Assembly (NCBI GenBank): GCA_030374805.1
Contig: JARGSG010000075.1
Span: 269,504-333,503, forward strand
Length of the DNA stretch: 64,000 bases
Source of the DNA: Gracilaria gracilis
Lineage: Eukaryota; Rhodophyta; Florideophyceae; Gracilariales; Gracilariaceae
Reading direction: 5' to 3'
A program made the translations under genes and the position numbers. The notes beneath the pieces were generated by a model. It ran no database searches. It worked only from the letters and a program-made list of their open reading frames with translations, and was not told where the DNA came from. This document shows positions 11,620 through 22,698 of this stretch, one piece after another. Positions within the stretch are counted from its first letter, which is position 1. The number at the start of each line of letters is the position of its first letter.

Positions 11620-12590
11620 GTGACGAAGATCCTCCAGAAAAAGGAGCGCCGAATGGACTTACCACAATGGCGCGATGCAAAACGGAAAGAACTGGAATGG
11701 CTAACAAGACGCAAATTGTGGGATATCGTTACTGTAGATCAGGCCAATGCCGATTGTTCCACCCAGGATGAACACACCACCGCCGCCGATAATCCACCTT
11801 ACATACTTGGCACGAGGTGGGTTCTAGCCATTAAAAACGTGGAAACAGAAACGCCGATTTACAAAGCACGAATGATCGCGCAAGGCTACAAGGACCCGGG
11901 GAGGCATCTAATTGTGCACGAGGCTCGCACACTACAAATGCTTTCCATCCGACTGCTACTTTCAATTGCCCTCTCCCACGGCTTCAAAGTTTGGTCGACG
12001 GACATAAAGCAGGCCTACATGCATTCCACCGTCCCACTCCGCCGCAAAGTCTACCTACGCCCAGTTCCAGAGCTGGGGCTTATAAAGAACCAACCCTCGA
12101 AGCTCCGACGACCAATATATGGCATAACTGAAGCAGGCGACATGTGGGGATTCAATTTCTTGAGTTACACCAAGAACGAGTTGCAGATGACACCGTTAAC
12201 CTCCGAAAGAGTTTTTCCTACCGCCACAATGAGCAGAAGCAGCTCACAGGCTTAATCGGTGTTTACACGGATGATACCATCCAAGCTGGAAACGAAGAAT
12301 TCCTCTCCACCAACCTAAAAATCTCCGAACAGTTTGACTCGAAAGAACCATGCTTCAGCCGCTTTGAATTCGCCGGGATAAGCATCGAACTTTGGAATGA
12401 CCACTTCCTACTAATACAGAACGAACAGGTGTTTCGACTCAAACCACTAACCCTCAATGTCGAATTCAACACCTTCAAGTCAATGCTCATGCGCACTAAC
12501 TGGGTAGTCCATCCCCGCCCAGACATCATGTGCAAAACGGCACAGCTTGCGCAAGCAACGGAAACGATGTTTGGAGTTGAACATATCTAG
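11620..12590 (+). pseudogene. Copia A reverse transcriptase
   Basis: 11620-12255 carries the thumb/finger start (ILGTRWVLAIKN) and the motif-A region with the first catalytic Asp (VWSTDIKQAYMHS). A frameshift near 12150-12240 leads into 12144-12590, which has the YTDD active site at 12264-12275 and the downstream region (FAGISIELWND). This is the RNA-templated polymerase of the element. Confidence 0.75.
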
Positions 12591-12614
12591 AAGCTCAACC
12601 AGGTCATCTCCCGT

Positions 12615-13238
12615 TTGCGCACACACCCGGAGAGAGGACTCAAGGTTCTTGAAGTGGAGAAAGAGACCGCCTACGTCAGGGTCTACTGCAATGCTTCCTT
12701 TGCATCGAACGAGAACGCATCATCCCAGCTTGGCTTCCTATTCACCATCGCCGACGAGAAGGGAGTGGCAAACATCGTTCATTTTCGCAGCTACAAATCC
12801 CAATAAGTGCTTCGCTCCGTCCTAGCAGCAGAAGTTTGCGCATTCGTGGACGGATACGACGCGGGATTTGCACTGAAGACCGATCTGGAAATAATTCTGG
12901 ACAGGAAAGTCAAGCTCTGCGTTATCACGGACTCGAAGAGCATCTTTGACACCATTACAAAGAGAAAACCAACTGCTGAGAAACGCCTGATGATCGATCT
13001 ACACACCGCTCGCGATGCCTCTGCGAAGGAAGAGATAACCGACATCGGCCATATCCTCGGTATCCACAACCCTGCGGACGGGTTAACGCGTGCGAAAAGC
13101 TGTTTCGCGCTCGAAGAACTGATGATAACCGGGATGATACTGCACCCAATCGAACAGTGGGTCGTTCGAAACAACAAAAGTGTTATCTACGCATGCGAGC
13201 ATTTACTTACTTGCGGCCACACGAGCGAGCACCTTTGA
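12615..13238 (+). pseudogene. Copia A RNase H region
   Basis: Two frame-matched segments (12615-12806 and 12807-13238) are split by one TAA at 12804-12806. Visible motifs are VRVYCNASFASNENASSQLG (first acidic residue changed to Asn), CVITDSKSIFDTI (D of the DSK) and LGIHNPADGLTRAKS, the usual A-D-x-L-T-K/R end of Copia polyproteins. It is followed by the polypurine tract and the 3' LTR. Confidence 0.7.
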
Positions 13239-13252
13239 GTAGAGAGAGTGAA
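13238..13252 (+). promoter_or_regulatory. polypurine tract of Copia A
   Basis: The run GAGTAGAGAGAGTGAA lies directly before the 3' LTR, the expected plus-strand primer site. Confidence 0.6.
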
Positions 13253-13472
13253 TGTTGATCGAGCAAACACGCCCGACGCATATGCCCCGTACCGAGTGTT
13301 TGCATAACCGCTCTTATGCAATCCGGACCTTGCGGCCCTAGGGCTAATGTTGCGGCGCTCCTTTAAGGACCCGCACGCTTTCGCATTCACTCAGAAAAGA
13401 TATAGACACAGTTTACAAAGAATACAATCAGACATATCGCAACACCGAACCGCTCGCGCAGTTCCAGCAACA
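13253..13472 (+). repeat. 3' LTR of Copia A
   Basis: 220 bp, TGTTGATCGAG to TTCCAGCAACA, about 92% identical to the 5' LTR by hand count, followed by target duplication GTTAG. Confidence 0.9.
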
Positions 13473-13477
13473 GTTAG

Positions 13478-15279
13478 ATCCTCAACTTCATTTTCGGCTG
13501 CTTGCCAATCTCAAAACGGACCGCGTTCAGGTCTGCGATGCTGGTGTCCGATTTTCAAACCTATTTATGATAGGTCTTCTCGTCTAACCCAGCTATCCTG
13601 CTGGAATCAACCTCACATCCGTAGGTTTTGAAAAAGAACAATGACCACAAGAGGTGTATTAGGTGACCATATATTAATATTTCACGGCGCAAAAGTAACC
13701 AAATAGCTGCACACAAATTCACAAAAACACCGAACAGAGCTCGAAAACGACGATTGTGAGTTTCATTGTTTCTATTCTTTCCACAATTTATGAAGTGCAT
13801 GCCTATGTTCCAGAACATCTTTTTGACAAGGGCAAGGTTTTTGTGACTCATTGAATGTAGAGTCGCGCTCGATTCAATTTGAAGCCGCGCGATCAATTCT
13901 CGAACACCACTTGCCGAGATGAAGTCAGAGAGATTTTAAATCCAAATGCTGCAGAACCTCGTTTGTGAAATCAATGTGGTGAAGATGTGTTGAAGGCTGG
14001 AGCTGACGGGAAGTGGTACGCACTACTTAGGTTCGCATGCGATTATCCAGAGGCACAAGAGGGACAAAATGCTTTATCTTTTGTATATTTTTTATCGACT
14101 CCAAACCAGAAAAATACGTGTTATAAAACAAAGAAGCGCCTGAGTACAAACTTAGGAGCTTGGTTACGTGTTACTTCATTGGTTAGGTCTACATTAATCA
14201 GCGTTGGAAGCAGCAAGCTGTCTCAAAAACATATTTGCAAAGCTACTGCTGCGTGCGTTAGATGGATTTTCGACACAGAATTATGAATAAATATATATTT
14301 CTCTAAAGATTCTTTCAGCTCCATTTGAAATTTGGCATTGCATAATTAAATGCTATAATTATTATAGCAATTTGATTTCATCTTATATATTTGATTGCAA
14401 TTTTACGTCTCTAGATTAGCTGGATCTTATCTCGAACAGTCTGCGGTCATATTTTGTTTTTTTTGTAAAAACAAAAAAGAACATACAGCTCGAATAAATT
14501 TTGAAACGTGGCTCTATTGCTACGAATCGTAGACAGTAATGTTTATTTGGAAAACGTTCGTTAATTTTTATTAAATTCTAATGTAACTGAATGTGTTTTT
14601 ATTTTTTGAGAGAATAGACCATATTTAATTTCAAATTAAATCATATTAAATTTTTGGCTCATTGGCCAGAGATCACGAAATCCACCGAGATGCTTAAATA
14701 CTTTTTGGAATATGATTTTGCATTTTTTGTTAATATATCTGCAAGGGCTACGTGCTCATATGTATTTGTAAATGTGAATCGTACAATGAAAAAATCTGTA
14801 AAATACTGGAATATTTTTACACTAAAATTGGTGGGAAAGCTTTGCACTCATATGAGTACTGTTGTCGTGTGACAAATTGAAGCCTAGAAGCTAATTGCTA
14901 TAGTATCATACAGTGTTTTACTTAATCATATTGACAGCTTATGTCAATTGAGATAGGCATAAGCTTCCCGTCTCAAAAGGGTTAAATGATATGGGGGGGT
15001 GTTATACTTTTCGGCGGCAGTGTCGACCGGATGATAGTTTGTCAGCTACTCGTAGGGCCGTTCTATGACTTGGATATTTTGGTTCAATCTTGCTCGATGA
15101 CCGCGCGTTGCGTTTTACTAAAATACTCCTGAAACCACTCCCATATCCGGCATACTGACTTTGCAGAACCATTTATAGCTTCACCATGTCAGCTCTGCCG
15201 GGTTTTTTGTGATCCAGTTCCCTGACAAGAGGCATTAATATGGCCGCAAGCGTTTAGAATTGCGGCAAATCTGTCGAGA
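13478..15279. other. AT-rich intergenic stretch, no gene seen
   Basis: About 1.8 kb. ORFs up to 111 codons occur but none shows a recognisable motif. AT content rises sharply from about 14.3 to 15.0 kb. No element end or RNA gene is recognised. Confidence 0.45.
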
Positions 15280-17148
15280 TTAGAGTCCGTCTTCCTTTCG
15301 ACTCAATGCGGACTCGTTTTCCTTTTCCACTTGTCTTTGATATTCGAGTGCCCTCCACTTCTCGCCGCTACTCTGCGATATTAACCTCTGCAGTTTACGT
15401 AGCTCCTCTCCATCCTCAACTTCATTTTTGACACTTTGCCACAGTTTCCAGCCTCGCGCTACAGCGTCCGCACTTGACCCCTGTCCTTCTGACAACCCAC
15501 TAGCTAACATTGTACGGGCTGAAACATCATTTGTTTCCTTCACAGCGTCTTCCAGAAGTTGCATTCCCCTTGCTCGATCCTTAGGAACTCCTTCAAAGTC
15601 GTTCATCAGCACATGGGCAAGATTCAGCATGGCGATCAACTTCAGGTCACTGTTCATCAGATTTTCCAGTACTGCCAGAGCTTCTTGTTGCTTTCCTTTA
15701 GTCTCAAGTAGAATGCTTGCCAGATTCAGAGATGTAATGTCTTTCCATGGTGCAAACCTCCTCAACGTATTTGTGACACAATCTAAACGTCCATCAAACG
15801 GTAGTTTGCAGCAACCCACTCGCAGGTTTGGACCGATCCAAGTAGGGAAAGCGTTATTAGCCCTTTGACTTTGAAAGATCTCTATTGCCAAAGCCTTATC
15901 TTGTTCGCAATCGTTTTCACTGAGTATGATAGCCTCCAAAATGGTCAATTTGGATCTATCTATGTTTTTGTCAAACTTCTTCATAAGCCTTCGAGCCTTC
16001 TCCTCCCCACCCGGGAAAGAAATTAGATCACGTCTCAACATCAACGAAAAAAAACAATGATTTTTGAAGCTCATGAAGCGAAGCGAAACCTTTATAGCCC
16101 TCTTTCGATTCATTTGGATATACTTCGTCCCTCTAATTGGGGAACCTGTCCACGTCATTAGTACGAAGAAAAAAAAACAAGACTTATTTTTGTTCTTCAT
16201 AGAGTGATCCCAACAGAAGGTAAGAACACGTCCATAGTCTATTTCAACATTTAAATACCCGAGCCACCAGTCAAGAAGAGTAGACATTGCTCTTTGAGAG
16301 TCGAAACGAAGGGCTGCAGTTTCATAGAGTAGAAGAGCTCGCTCAGAATCAATACCGTGGTACAAATATGTATCTGCGAGCTTCAAAGTCGTGTACTCGT
16401 TATTACCTTGTTCAAGTTCCATTAAATCCTCAAGTAACTGGACAGCATGTTCGACATCTTCGGTAGTAGGGTCATTTTCGAGAAGCAGATAGGCAAGATT
16501 ACTCAACGAGCGCGGAAATTTGGATGTTCGGATGGCACGACGAAACCACTTCGATGCTCGTTTAGGGCACCTCGTCAGATTCTCATCTCCATTGTTGTAT
16601 AAGCATCCCAATTCGTTCATCATAGCAGCGTCTGAAGTAAGATGGATTGCCTTCTTAAACAGTCGGATCGCACGCTCCTTCTGCGTATGCAAACCTTGTG
16701 CTTTGAGCAAGATGACTGCCAAATTTGCCATGAGGATCGGATTTTCTGGCTGAAGACGTAAAGCTCGTTCAAACAACTGAACGGCAGCGTGATGATCCTT
16801 TGAAACTCCTTTGCCACTAAAGTAGCAGTACCCCAACTGGTTTGCTGTATTAAAGTCCTCCTCTAGTTTCAAAGAGCGTTCAAAGAGTTGAAAGGCACGG
16901 AGATGCTCTTCTTTAACTGTACCACTTCGCAGCAACTCAACACCCAAAAGAGTCATGGCGCGCGGGTGTTGAGCTTGTTTGATCGCGCGTTCCAGCATCT
17001 GAACTCCTCGTGCGCGTTGTGAAACAAAGTGGTCGTTTTCGAGCAACAAGCGGCCCAGATCAACCATAGCATCGATATCACCGTGACGCAACACCTCATC
17101 CTCCATTAGGCGAGCTTGCTCAAGAGCGTGTTGCTGGCTGGAGTCCAT
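15280..17148 (-). CDS. Sel1/TPR-repeat protein
   Basis: An intact ORF of 622 codons from ATG 17148 to TAA 15280. Tandem helical repeats of about 36 residues run through it, e.g. ALEQARLMEDE, FNTANQLGYCYFSGKGVSKD and DAAMMNELGCLYNNGDE. The A-x-x-L-G-x-x-Y-x-x-G-x-G-V form is typical of Sel1-like repeats. These proteins are scaffolds for protein complexes and have no catalysis of their own. Residues about 300-375 depart from the repeat: they are Phe/Lys-rich (NKNKSCFFFFVLMTW, KNHCFFSLML), with A/T runs in the DNA, which may be an insertion that kept the frame. The C-terminus is a charged helix. No signal peptide or membrane segment is obvious. This looks like a host gene. Confidence 0.8.
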   Translation of the reverse strand: MDSSQQHALEQARLMEDEVLRHGDIDAMVDLGRLLLENDHFVSQRARGVQMLERAIKQAQHPRAMTLLGVELLRSGTVKEEHLRAFQLFERSLKLEEDFNTANQLGYCYFSGKGVSKDHHAAVQLFERALRLQPENPILMANLAVILLKAQGLHTQKERAIRLFKKAIHLTSDAAMMNELGCLYNNGDENLTRCPKRASKWFRRAIRTSKFPRSLSNLAYLLLENDPTTEDVEHAVQLLEDLMELEQGNNEYTTLKLADTYLYHGIDSERALLLYETAALRFDSQRAMSTLLDWWLGYLNVEIDYGRVLTFCWDHSMKNKNKSCFFFFVLMTWTGSPIRGTKYIQMNRKRAIKVSLRFMSFKNHCFFSLMLRRDLISFPGGEEKARRLMKKFDKNIDRSKLTILEAIILSENDCEQDKALAIEIFQSQRANNAFPTWIGPNLRVGCCKLPFDGRLDCVTNTLRRFAPWKDITSLNLASILLETKGKQQEALAVLENLMNSDLKLIAMLNLAHVLMNDFEGVPKDRARGMQLLEDAVKETNDVSARTMLASGLSEGQGSSADAVARGWKLWQSVKNEVEDGEELRKLQRLISQSSGEKWRALEYQRQVEKENESALSRKEDGL

Positions 17149-17314
17149 TGAAAGACAGAGATGCGGAGCAGAGAAATGAATAAGACGACGTAACGGAGCA
17201 GGGTAGCGTTGAAAGAGTGAAAGAGCAAAGGTGTGAAGACGCGTTCGGTTGGGGCGATGGAGACGAAAGCGGTTGAGCTACGCAAGCGATCATCATGGCT
17301 AAATAAGGGCCCTC

Positions 17315-17361
17315 GGGATGGTTATTTTCGCTCGGCTCCGCCTGGGGAAAATAACAATCCC
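17315..17361. repeat. short inverted repeat upstream of the Sel1 gene
   Basis: 15-bp arms (GGGATGGTTATTTTC at 17315-17329 and its near-complement at 17347-17361, one mismatch) around a 17-base loop, about 170 bases upstream of the Sel1 ATG. Function unknown. Confidence 0.5.
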
Positions 17362-18319
17362 TCGCGCTCATATCGCACACTCGTGCCACGTTGATAAAAA
17401 CATAATAATATTATATTATGTTGTTCGGCTCCGTGGAATGGTGACGAGGAACAAACTCGGGTGAGGTCAGTGATGAGTGCCGGCTCCTTTGTAATGCAAT
17501 TGTAAGAACTGTCAGGCTCATCAGCCAATCGTAATACAAGAAAGTCTAAATGTTGACGACAGCATTGTTCCGTTGTTGCATGAGGAATGGAATAGCGAAG
17601 TCACGTGTGCACAAGAGATGGGGATCTCGCAGACGATGCTTCGTCATACAAACGTGTTGCATGAGATACACGTGTATGAATAGATCCAATCGTGAACGAA
17701 GCGAATGCCATGATCCTTTTGACGTGAAGTCTATTCCATGAAGTCCACTTGTGTTCATGTCGCCAACTGACTCTGCCCGGCTTGATAGCGCACAAACTTG
17801 GCGAAGGCAGCCCATGTTTGTGCCGCTGATCATATATATATACCGTATACACTTAAAATACAAACAAGAGCGCGAATTTGAAAGGAGTGCGATTACTCTT
17901 AGGTATTTGCAGATCGGAGACGAACGTCATACGTTCGTAGAACGCAACGCGTACGCACACGAGGTCGCAATTGCAACACAGCGTCGCAGAGGCGGCCCGC
18001 GGCATCTCGGGAGACTGTCAGCGATGCATTCTGTGGCAAAGAACGCGTGTGACGCGAACACGCAACACCCGTGGTCGCCGTGCCCACAACATACACGAGT
18101 TTGAAACAACTTCAAGCGCACAATTGGTGCCGCGTTCGCATAATTACATCGTTTGCCCAACTCTGCCGCCGTTGACACGTCCATTACCGCACACACGCGT
18201 CCACGCTGCACCCGTTGACACGCTGCTGTAACGCTTCACTATCTCAAGGCCATCTCTTCTTTGCTTCTCGCAAGGGACGACGATGATGGGAACAAGATCT
18301 CACACATGCAGTGGATGAT
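17362..18319. other. intergenic stretch, no gene seen
   Basis: About 950 bases with overlapping short ORFs on both strands and no convincing protein motif. CGGCTCC occurs three times between 17330 and 17490. Confidence 0.4.
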
Positions 18320-18321
18320 TA

Positions 18322-18671
18322 GAGAATTTACGCACTACGAATTTCGTAGCCAATTTCGTGGTAGATGCTCACGAAACGAAAGTACGAAATTCGTATCTTT
18401 TCGATATTACGCAGTACGAAATTCGTATCCTGTACACGTAACCAACGTAAACCTGCGTGTAAGCAAAAGCCTGCGTGCGGATGCTTGGGAGAGCTCAAGA
18501 GGTTTACTTGATGACGTGTGCAGCACATGGCATACGAAAAACAGTTTCGTATCTTCCAGGTTTTTGCGACGTTGTTTTTCGTATCTCCGGTTCAATTTCG
18601 TATCGTGTATAGTGTGTTCAACGTGGCTACGAAAAACGCTACGAAATAATTTCCGTAGTACGTAAACTCTC
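18322..18671. mobile_element. MITE-like element with terminal inverted repeats
   Basis: About 350 bp. The left end GAGAATTTACGCACTACG and the complement of the right end GAGAGTTTACGTACTACGG match as imperfect inverted repeats of about 30 bp. The dinucleotide TA lies on both sides (18320-18321, 18672-18673), as expected for a Tc1/mariner-type insertion. Inside, near-palindromic units of the form TACGAAATTCGTA recur (about 18333, 18391, 18415) together with looser TTTCGTA words. There is no coding capacity, so it would be non-autonomous. Confidence 0.6.
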
Positions 18672-18673
18672 TA

Positions 18674-20487
18674 TTCTTGATGAGTTCATGAGAGGTAACG
18701 TTCCCCCTGACGTTCCAGGGAATGGAATAAATGCACAACTGCACCCTCATATGAGAATGAGAAACGACATTATACAGGAATTTGTACTACACATTGAAAA
18801 GTTCATGGTTAAAGACATCATTTTTATAAAAATGTTTCACATTACTTCATTCCATTAGATAATTCACTTCGGGAAGGGAGTATCTGAAGGTCTTCTCTTT
18901 TTTGCACAAGTTTTAGATTTTAAGTTACAGTCTGGAGCTCACACCTCACAGTTTGTTGCATAGTTCGGGATCACAGTTTTCCTATGCCACTCAAAAATGG
19001 TTGTGCCGAAGACATTCTTAGGTGAAAAGACTTGATACTTCCTGAACAGTTAGGATGTGTAGCGCAGTTTGTGATGCAAAGGGAAAAGACGCTCTAGTTT
19101 AATGTATGATAGAGATCTGAGTCCGTAAATTCTGCAATTTTGGCGTCGAAACACGCAAAGTTGTAACTTTGCAGAGCAAAATCTGTACTACTGTTTGGAG
19201 CAAAACCTACAAAAAATAAAAACTGCACAACGTGGAGAAAGACCAAGGACATTTGCGTTGGTTTATGGTAGTAAATATCTTTTGGCTTGTATTTCTGCAT
19301 CGATTTCTTTATTTGGACATTTAGGACAATGTATCGATTTCCCCTTATTCCCATCGGAAAACTGGGTCTTAGAACGTGTGCCGCAATGAAATGTCAAAAA
19401 TGGTACCTGTGTGCCAGATCGCATGTTCACATGCAATCTCGCAGCGATAACGTCTTTGACATGACATCGCAAAGTCCAAAGCGTGCATCGCCTAACCTTA
19501 CATCTAGAAATACGTTTGGGTACACTTGTCCCACTCAGTTGGACTCTTTCAGCCAAACAAAAGGACACATGCTTTCCCACTGTTCATCGAGTTCGGAATA
19601 AGGAAAAGACTTTAGTGCAGTTTCATGTATCAAATTCACATATGAACAATACCTACTCAAATTCAATTTGAATTTGGCACGAGAATTTGGCATCAAACGT
19701 AAGAAGTAGGTTTCCTCATCGTACAGAAGTACGTTAGATTGATGAGATTGAGGGATGCCCGCAAAACAGATCACGTGCGGAGAGTTTGTTTCTCCGAAAC
19801 GACTTCAACAGCGGGTGCTGGCAAAGCTTCTCCCAAGCAAGCAACCACAGTTAGTTAAAAGATATGTACAGTTACACAAGCGCAGTTAAGATACGTGGTG
19901 CGGAGAGCAGCCGTAAAGAGCGACACGAGCACCAAGAGCAGCAAGGACGAGCAGCTTGATGTGTAGCACCAAGCCACACCGAACCCTCCATCTTACTGTC
20001 GTTGCGAAGTTATGCGAATTCGTCTGCACGCTTTGAGCCAAACTCTCACAAGTTGAGCGTACACGCGCCGCCACACATACACGCGCGCGCATTGGGCGTC
20101 GCGCAAGGCGCAATTTGCATGCCTGCTCGAAGCATTTGGTCCTACACACGTTGTGCACCACCTTCACGTGCGCCGCCGCGCGAATTCGCGCCACGCAAAT
20201 TTAGAGAACATCGCTGCCGCCGTCGAGCACGAAGCGCCGCCAACAGACCGCGTTTGTGATGAATAAGGCTACGCTTGTAATCTGTATGAAGCTCGCCCAA
20301 CGTTTCATCATAGTATGATCCATTGTAGAATCGAAGCGCGCCTGCATTGAATCTGCCCCGCCGCTCGGCGCACAGTTGGGGCCGCACCCAACGGCGCTAC
20401 AAAAGGCGCGCCGCAGCGCGTCCTCTCTTCCGCGTCCGGCCGGCGCCATCTTCGCAACCCCTAGCGCGGAGAAGCAACTCGACAACC
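18674..20487. other. intergenic stretch, no gene seen
   Basis: About 1.8 kb, AT-rich up to about 19.9 kb, then GC-rich toward the glycine-rich protein gene. Small ORFs show no motifs. The last 300 bases probably hold the promoter of the next gene, but no box could be fixed. Confidence 0.4.
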
Positions 20488-21438
20488 ATGACTCTTTCCA
20501 CGCGCCTGTTCGCCCCACAGCTGCTGATCGCCACGCTGCTGCTGCTGCTGCTGCTGCTGCAGCGCAGCGAGAGCGCGCCACTGCTGCGCCAGCGCCGCCG
20601 CAGGCGAGGGGGCGGACGCGGCGGCAACGGCGGCAACGCGCTCGCCATCGGCGCCAACGTGAACGGCGGCGGCGGCAACAACGCCGTGGGCAACGGCGCG
20701 GTCGGCACGGTGATTGGCTCTGGAAGCATCAACGGGCAGTTCTTCAACACAGCGGTGGGTGGCAACGGTGGCAACGGCGGCAACGGCGATGGCGGCGGCG
20801 ACGGCGGCAGTGGCGGCGATGCTACTGCGATCGGCGGCAGCGTGGGCGGAGGCGGTGGCGGCGGCGGCGGAAATACGGTTGGCAATGGCGCGGCCGGTAC
20901 GGTGATTGGCAGCGGGAGTATAAATGGAAAGTTCACCAACACAGCTATTGGCGGCAATGGCGGCAACGGCGGGCGCGGCGACAAACGCGGGCAGGGCGGC
21001 AATGGTGGTAACGGCGGGAGTGCGCTGGCGATTGGCGGCGAGGTGAACGGCGGCGGTGGTGGAGGCGGAGGGAACACAGTGGCCAATGGGGCGGTCGGTA
21101 CGGTGGTGGGCGACGGCGAGATCAACGGCTCGTTCACCAACACGGCCGTAGGCGGCAACGGAGGGAACGGCGGCAGCGGGCCGCGCGGCGGGCAAGGTGG
21201 ACGCGGAGGTGATGCGGTAGCAATTGGCGGCAGCGTGAATGGCGACGGTAGCGGCGGCGGGAATACAGTGGGGAATGGTGCGGCCGGCACGGTGATTGGC
21301 AGCGGTAGTATCAATGGGGAGTTTACCAATACGGCGATTGGCGGAAATGGCGGAAACGGCGGCGACGGTGGCGGTGGTAGAGGCGGAGATGGCGGCAATG
21401 CCGTGGCGATTGGCGGCAGCGTGGGCAGCGGCGGCTAA
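20488..21438 (+). CDS. secreted glycine-rich tandem-repeat protein
   Basis: ATG 20488 was chosen over the upstream open frame (from 20347) because it opens a clear signal peptide: a short basic start, then a hydrophobic core with eight Leu encoded by (CTG)8 at 20536-20559, and a likely cut after residue 30 (RSESA). The mature part starts with a basic run (RQRRRRRGGGRGG). It then has four full units and one partial unit of about 61-67 residues with the consensus A-x-A-I-G-G-x-V-x-G-G-G ... G-T-V-I-G-x-G-x-I-N-G-x-F-T-N-T-A-x-G-G-N-G-G-N-G-G. The regular beta-strand/Gly-loop pattern suggests an extracellular or cell-wall beta-solenoid or fibrous protein. 316 residues, TAA stop, intact. No known family is assigned. 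Confidence 0.75.
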   Translation: MTLSTRLFAPQLLIATLLLLLLLLQRSESAPLLRQRRRRRGGGRGGNGGNALAIGANVNGGGGNNAVGNGAVGTVIGSGSINGQFFNTAVGGNGGNGGNGDGGGDGGSGGDATAIGGSVGGGGGGGGGNTVGNGAAGTVIGSGSINGKFTNTAIGGNGGNGGRGDKRGQGGNGGNGGSALAIGGEVNGGGGGGGGNTVANGAVGTVVGDGEINGSFTNTAVGGNGGNGGSGPRGGQGGRGGDAVAIGGSVNGDGSGGGNTVGNGAAGTVIGSGSINGEFTNTAIGGNGGNGGDGGGGRGGDGGNAVAIGGSVGSGG

Positions 21439-21646
21439 CTGTATCTATCTTTAGGCGGCTCGCACGCAGAGGCGCGAGGCGCGTCATGTGCTTGTAAGCA
21501 GTGAGAGCTTGCCAGCAATGCAAACAGCGCCCTCCTTCATCTGCACACCGTCCGCCTCGTTTCGGATTTGAAAATATTCAGTTACGTACTTGAATTTAAA
21601 TTTCAATTTCAATTTCAATCACAATTTAGTTCTACTAATAACGATG

Positions 21647-22447
21647 CTATCCTATTTGATGAATGTTGAACATAAATACATGAGCTGTGAATTGCACAGT
21701 AATGCAGTCAATGGAACAAGGGTGCTCCAGCAAGTGATTAATAATTTGAGAAACGTGCTCCGACAGCGGAGAGTTCACCGACCGCTGATACTCATAAAGA
21801 CGCCTCACGGCACCACCAATAAAATCTTTGTGCAACCCGGTAATGGGCAACAAAGGCTCCCCCACAGGCAAAAGGCCAAATTTTCCATGGTTCAACATCT
21901 TCACTATCAGATCCATCAGCTGCCACACATCCATCATCTTGTTCTGGCTGGTAAGCGGCGTCGCATCGTCCAGGTTGACAAGAAACGCTTTTATTTCGTC
22001 GTCTTCAGTGGTTGTGAATAGCACATTAGCTTGATTCATATTACCGTACGCCATTCCCATATTGTGAATGCGCTGTAAAACTAACAACGCATCCATGCCA
22101 ATGCCAAGCACAGTTTTGTGGCATATGTTTGACTCAACATTTTCGATGGAATTATGTGGCACCAAAATGTCCAAATCTCCTTCACGCGGCCGAACCTCGT
22201 TTATGAGGTTAGCGTTGCTCTCAGGTGGGACCAAAGTCACACTGCGTAGCAAATTTCTTCTGAGTGGAGGTACCGTGTGCTCGTCCGGCAGACGAATGAT
22301 GGGCGACGTGACTATGTTGGCAAGGTCTTTTGCGGCGTACAGGTTTTCATATTGCCCTACACCGATGAGGGCGATTATTTTCCAGCGATGGTTCACGATG
22401 GTTCCTGCGGGTACCATGGAAAGCGACTGGTCTTCGGTGGTTGCCAT
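21647..22447 (-). CDS. divergent kinase-like protein (probable pseudokinase, CK1-like)
   Basis: An intact ORF of 266 codons from ATG 22447. The N-terminus has a degenerate glycine loop (WKIIALIGVGQYENLYAAKD, residues 22-41) like casein-kinase-1/TTBK-type kinases. The catalytic loop H-R-D-x-K-P-x-N reads YGNMNQANVLF (residues 134-144), so the catalytic Asp is absent. The metal-binding D-F-G reads LDDA (residues 159-162), keeping an acidic residue. The protein ends soon after helix F, so most of the C-lobe is missing or highly shortened. Phosphotransfer is unlikely; a scaffolding or regulatory role is inferred. It lies convergent with the glycine-rich protein gene. Confidence 0.55.
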   Translation of the reverse strand: MATTEDQSLSMVPAGTIVNHRWKIIALIGVGQYENLYAAKDLANIVTSPIIRLPDEHTVPPLRRNLLRSVTLVPPESNANLINEVRPREGDLDILVPHNSIENVESNICHKTVLGIGMDALLVLQRIHNMGMAYGNMNQANVLFTTTEDDEIKAFLVNLDDATPLTSQNKMMDVWQLMDLIVKMLNHGKFGLLPVGEPLLPITGLHKDFIGGAVRRLYEYQRSVNSPLSEHVSQIINHLLEHPCSIDCITVQFTAHVFMFNIHQIG

Positions 22448-22698
22448 TTTTGCGTAGATGAGTGTCTGTTTTTGACATTGGTTTGAGTGGAAACGATGTC
22501 GCTAATTTATAGCGAATAAACGCTGCTGGGAACGAAATGAGTTCAGCAATTTTTTTTTCTTGCAATGGTGTCTTCAAGAAGACAGACTACAATCGCTTTC
22601 GGACGAGGTGATTCTCATAATACTGGACTGCATGTATGAAAATGCTGCTTTCTTACCAAGAAACACTTTGAAATAAAACAAAAGGCCAATTCTTTGTC

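Larger units (their letters stand above)
7062..13472 (+). mobile_element. Copia-type LTR retrotransposon A (degenerate)
   Basis: A full-length element of 6,411 bp bounded by two 220-bp LTRs that start TGTT and end AACA, flanked by the 5-bp target duplication GTTAG (7057-7061 and 13473-13477). The internal order gag, zinc knuckle, protease (DSGA), integrase, reverse transcriptase (YTDD), RNase H places it in Ty1/Copia. A hand alignment of the LTRs gives 17 differences in 220 (about 8%). With the many frameshifts and stops inside, this points to an old, immobile copy. Confidence 0.9.

Noticed and set aside
20397..21398. Long Pro-rich and Ala/Arg-rich ORFs opposite and out of frame with the glycine-rich protein.
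   Set aside because: They are shadows of the GGC/GGN repeat. Only the frame with a signal peptide and regular repeat is credible.
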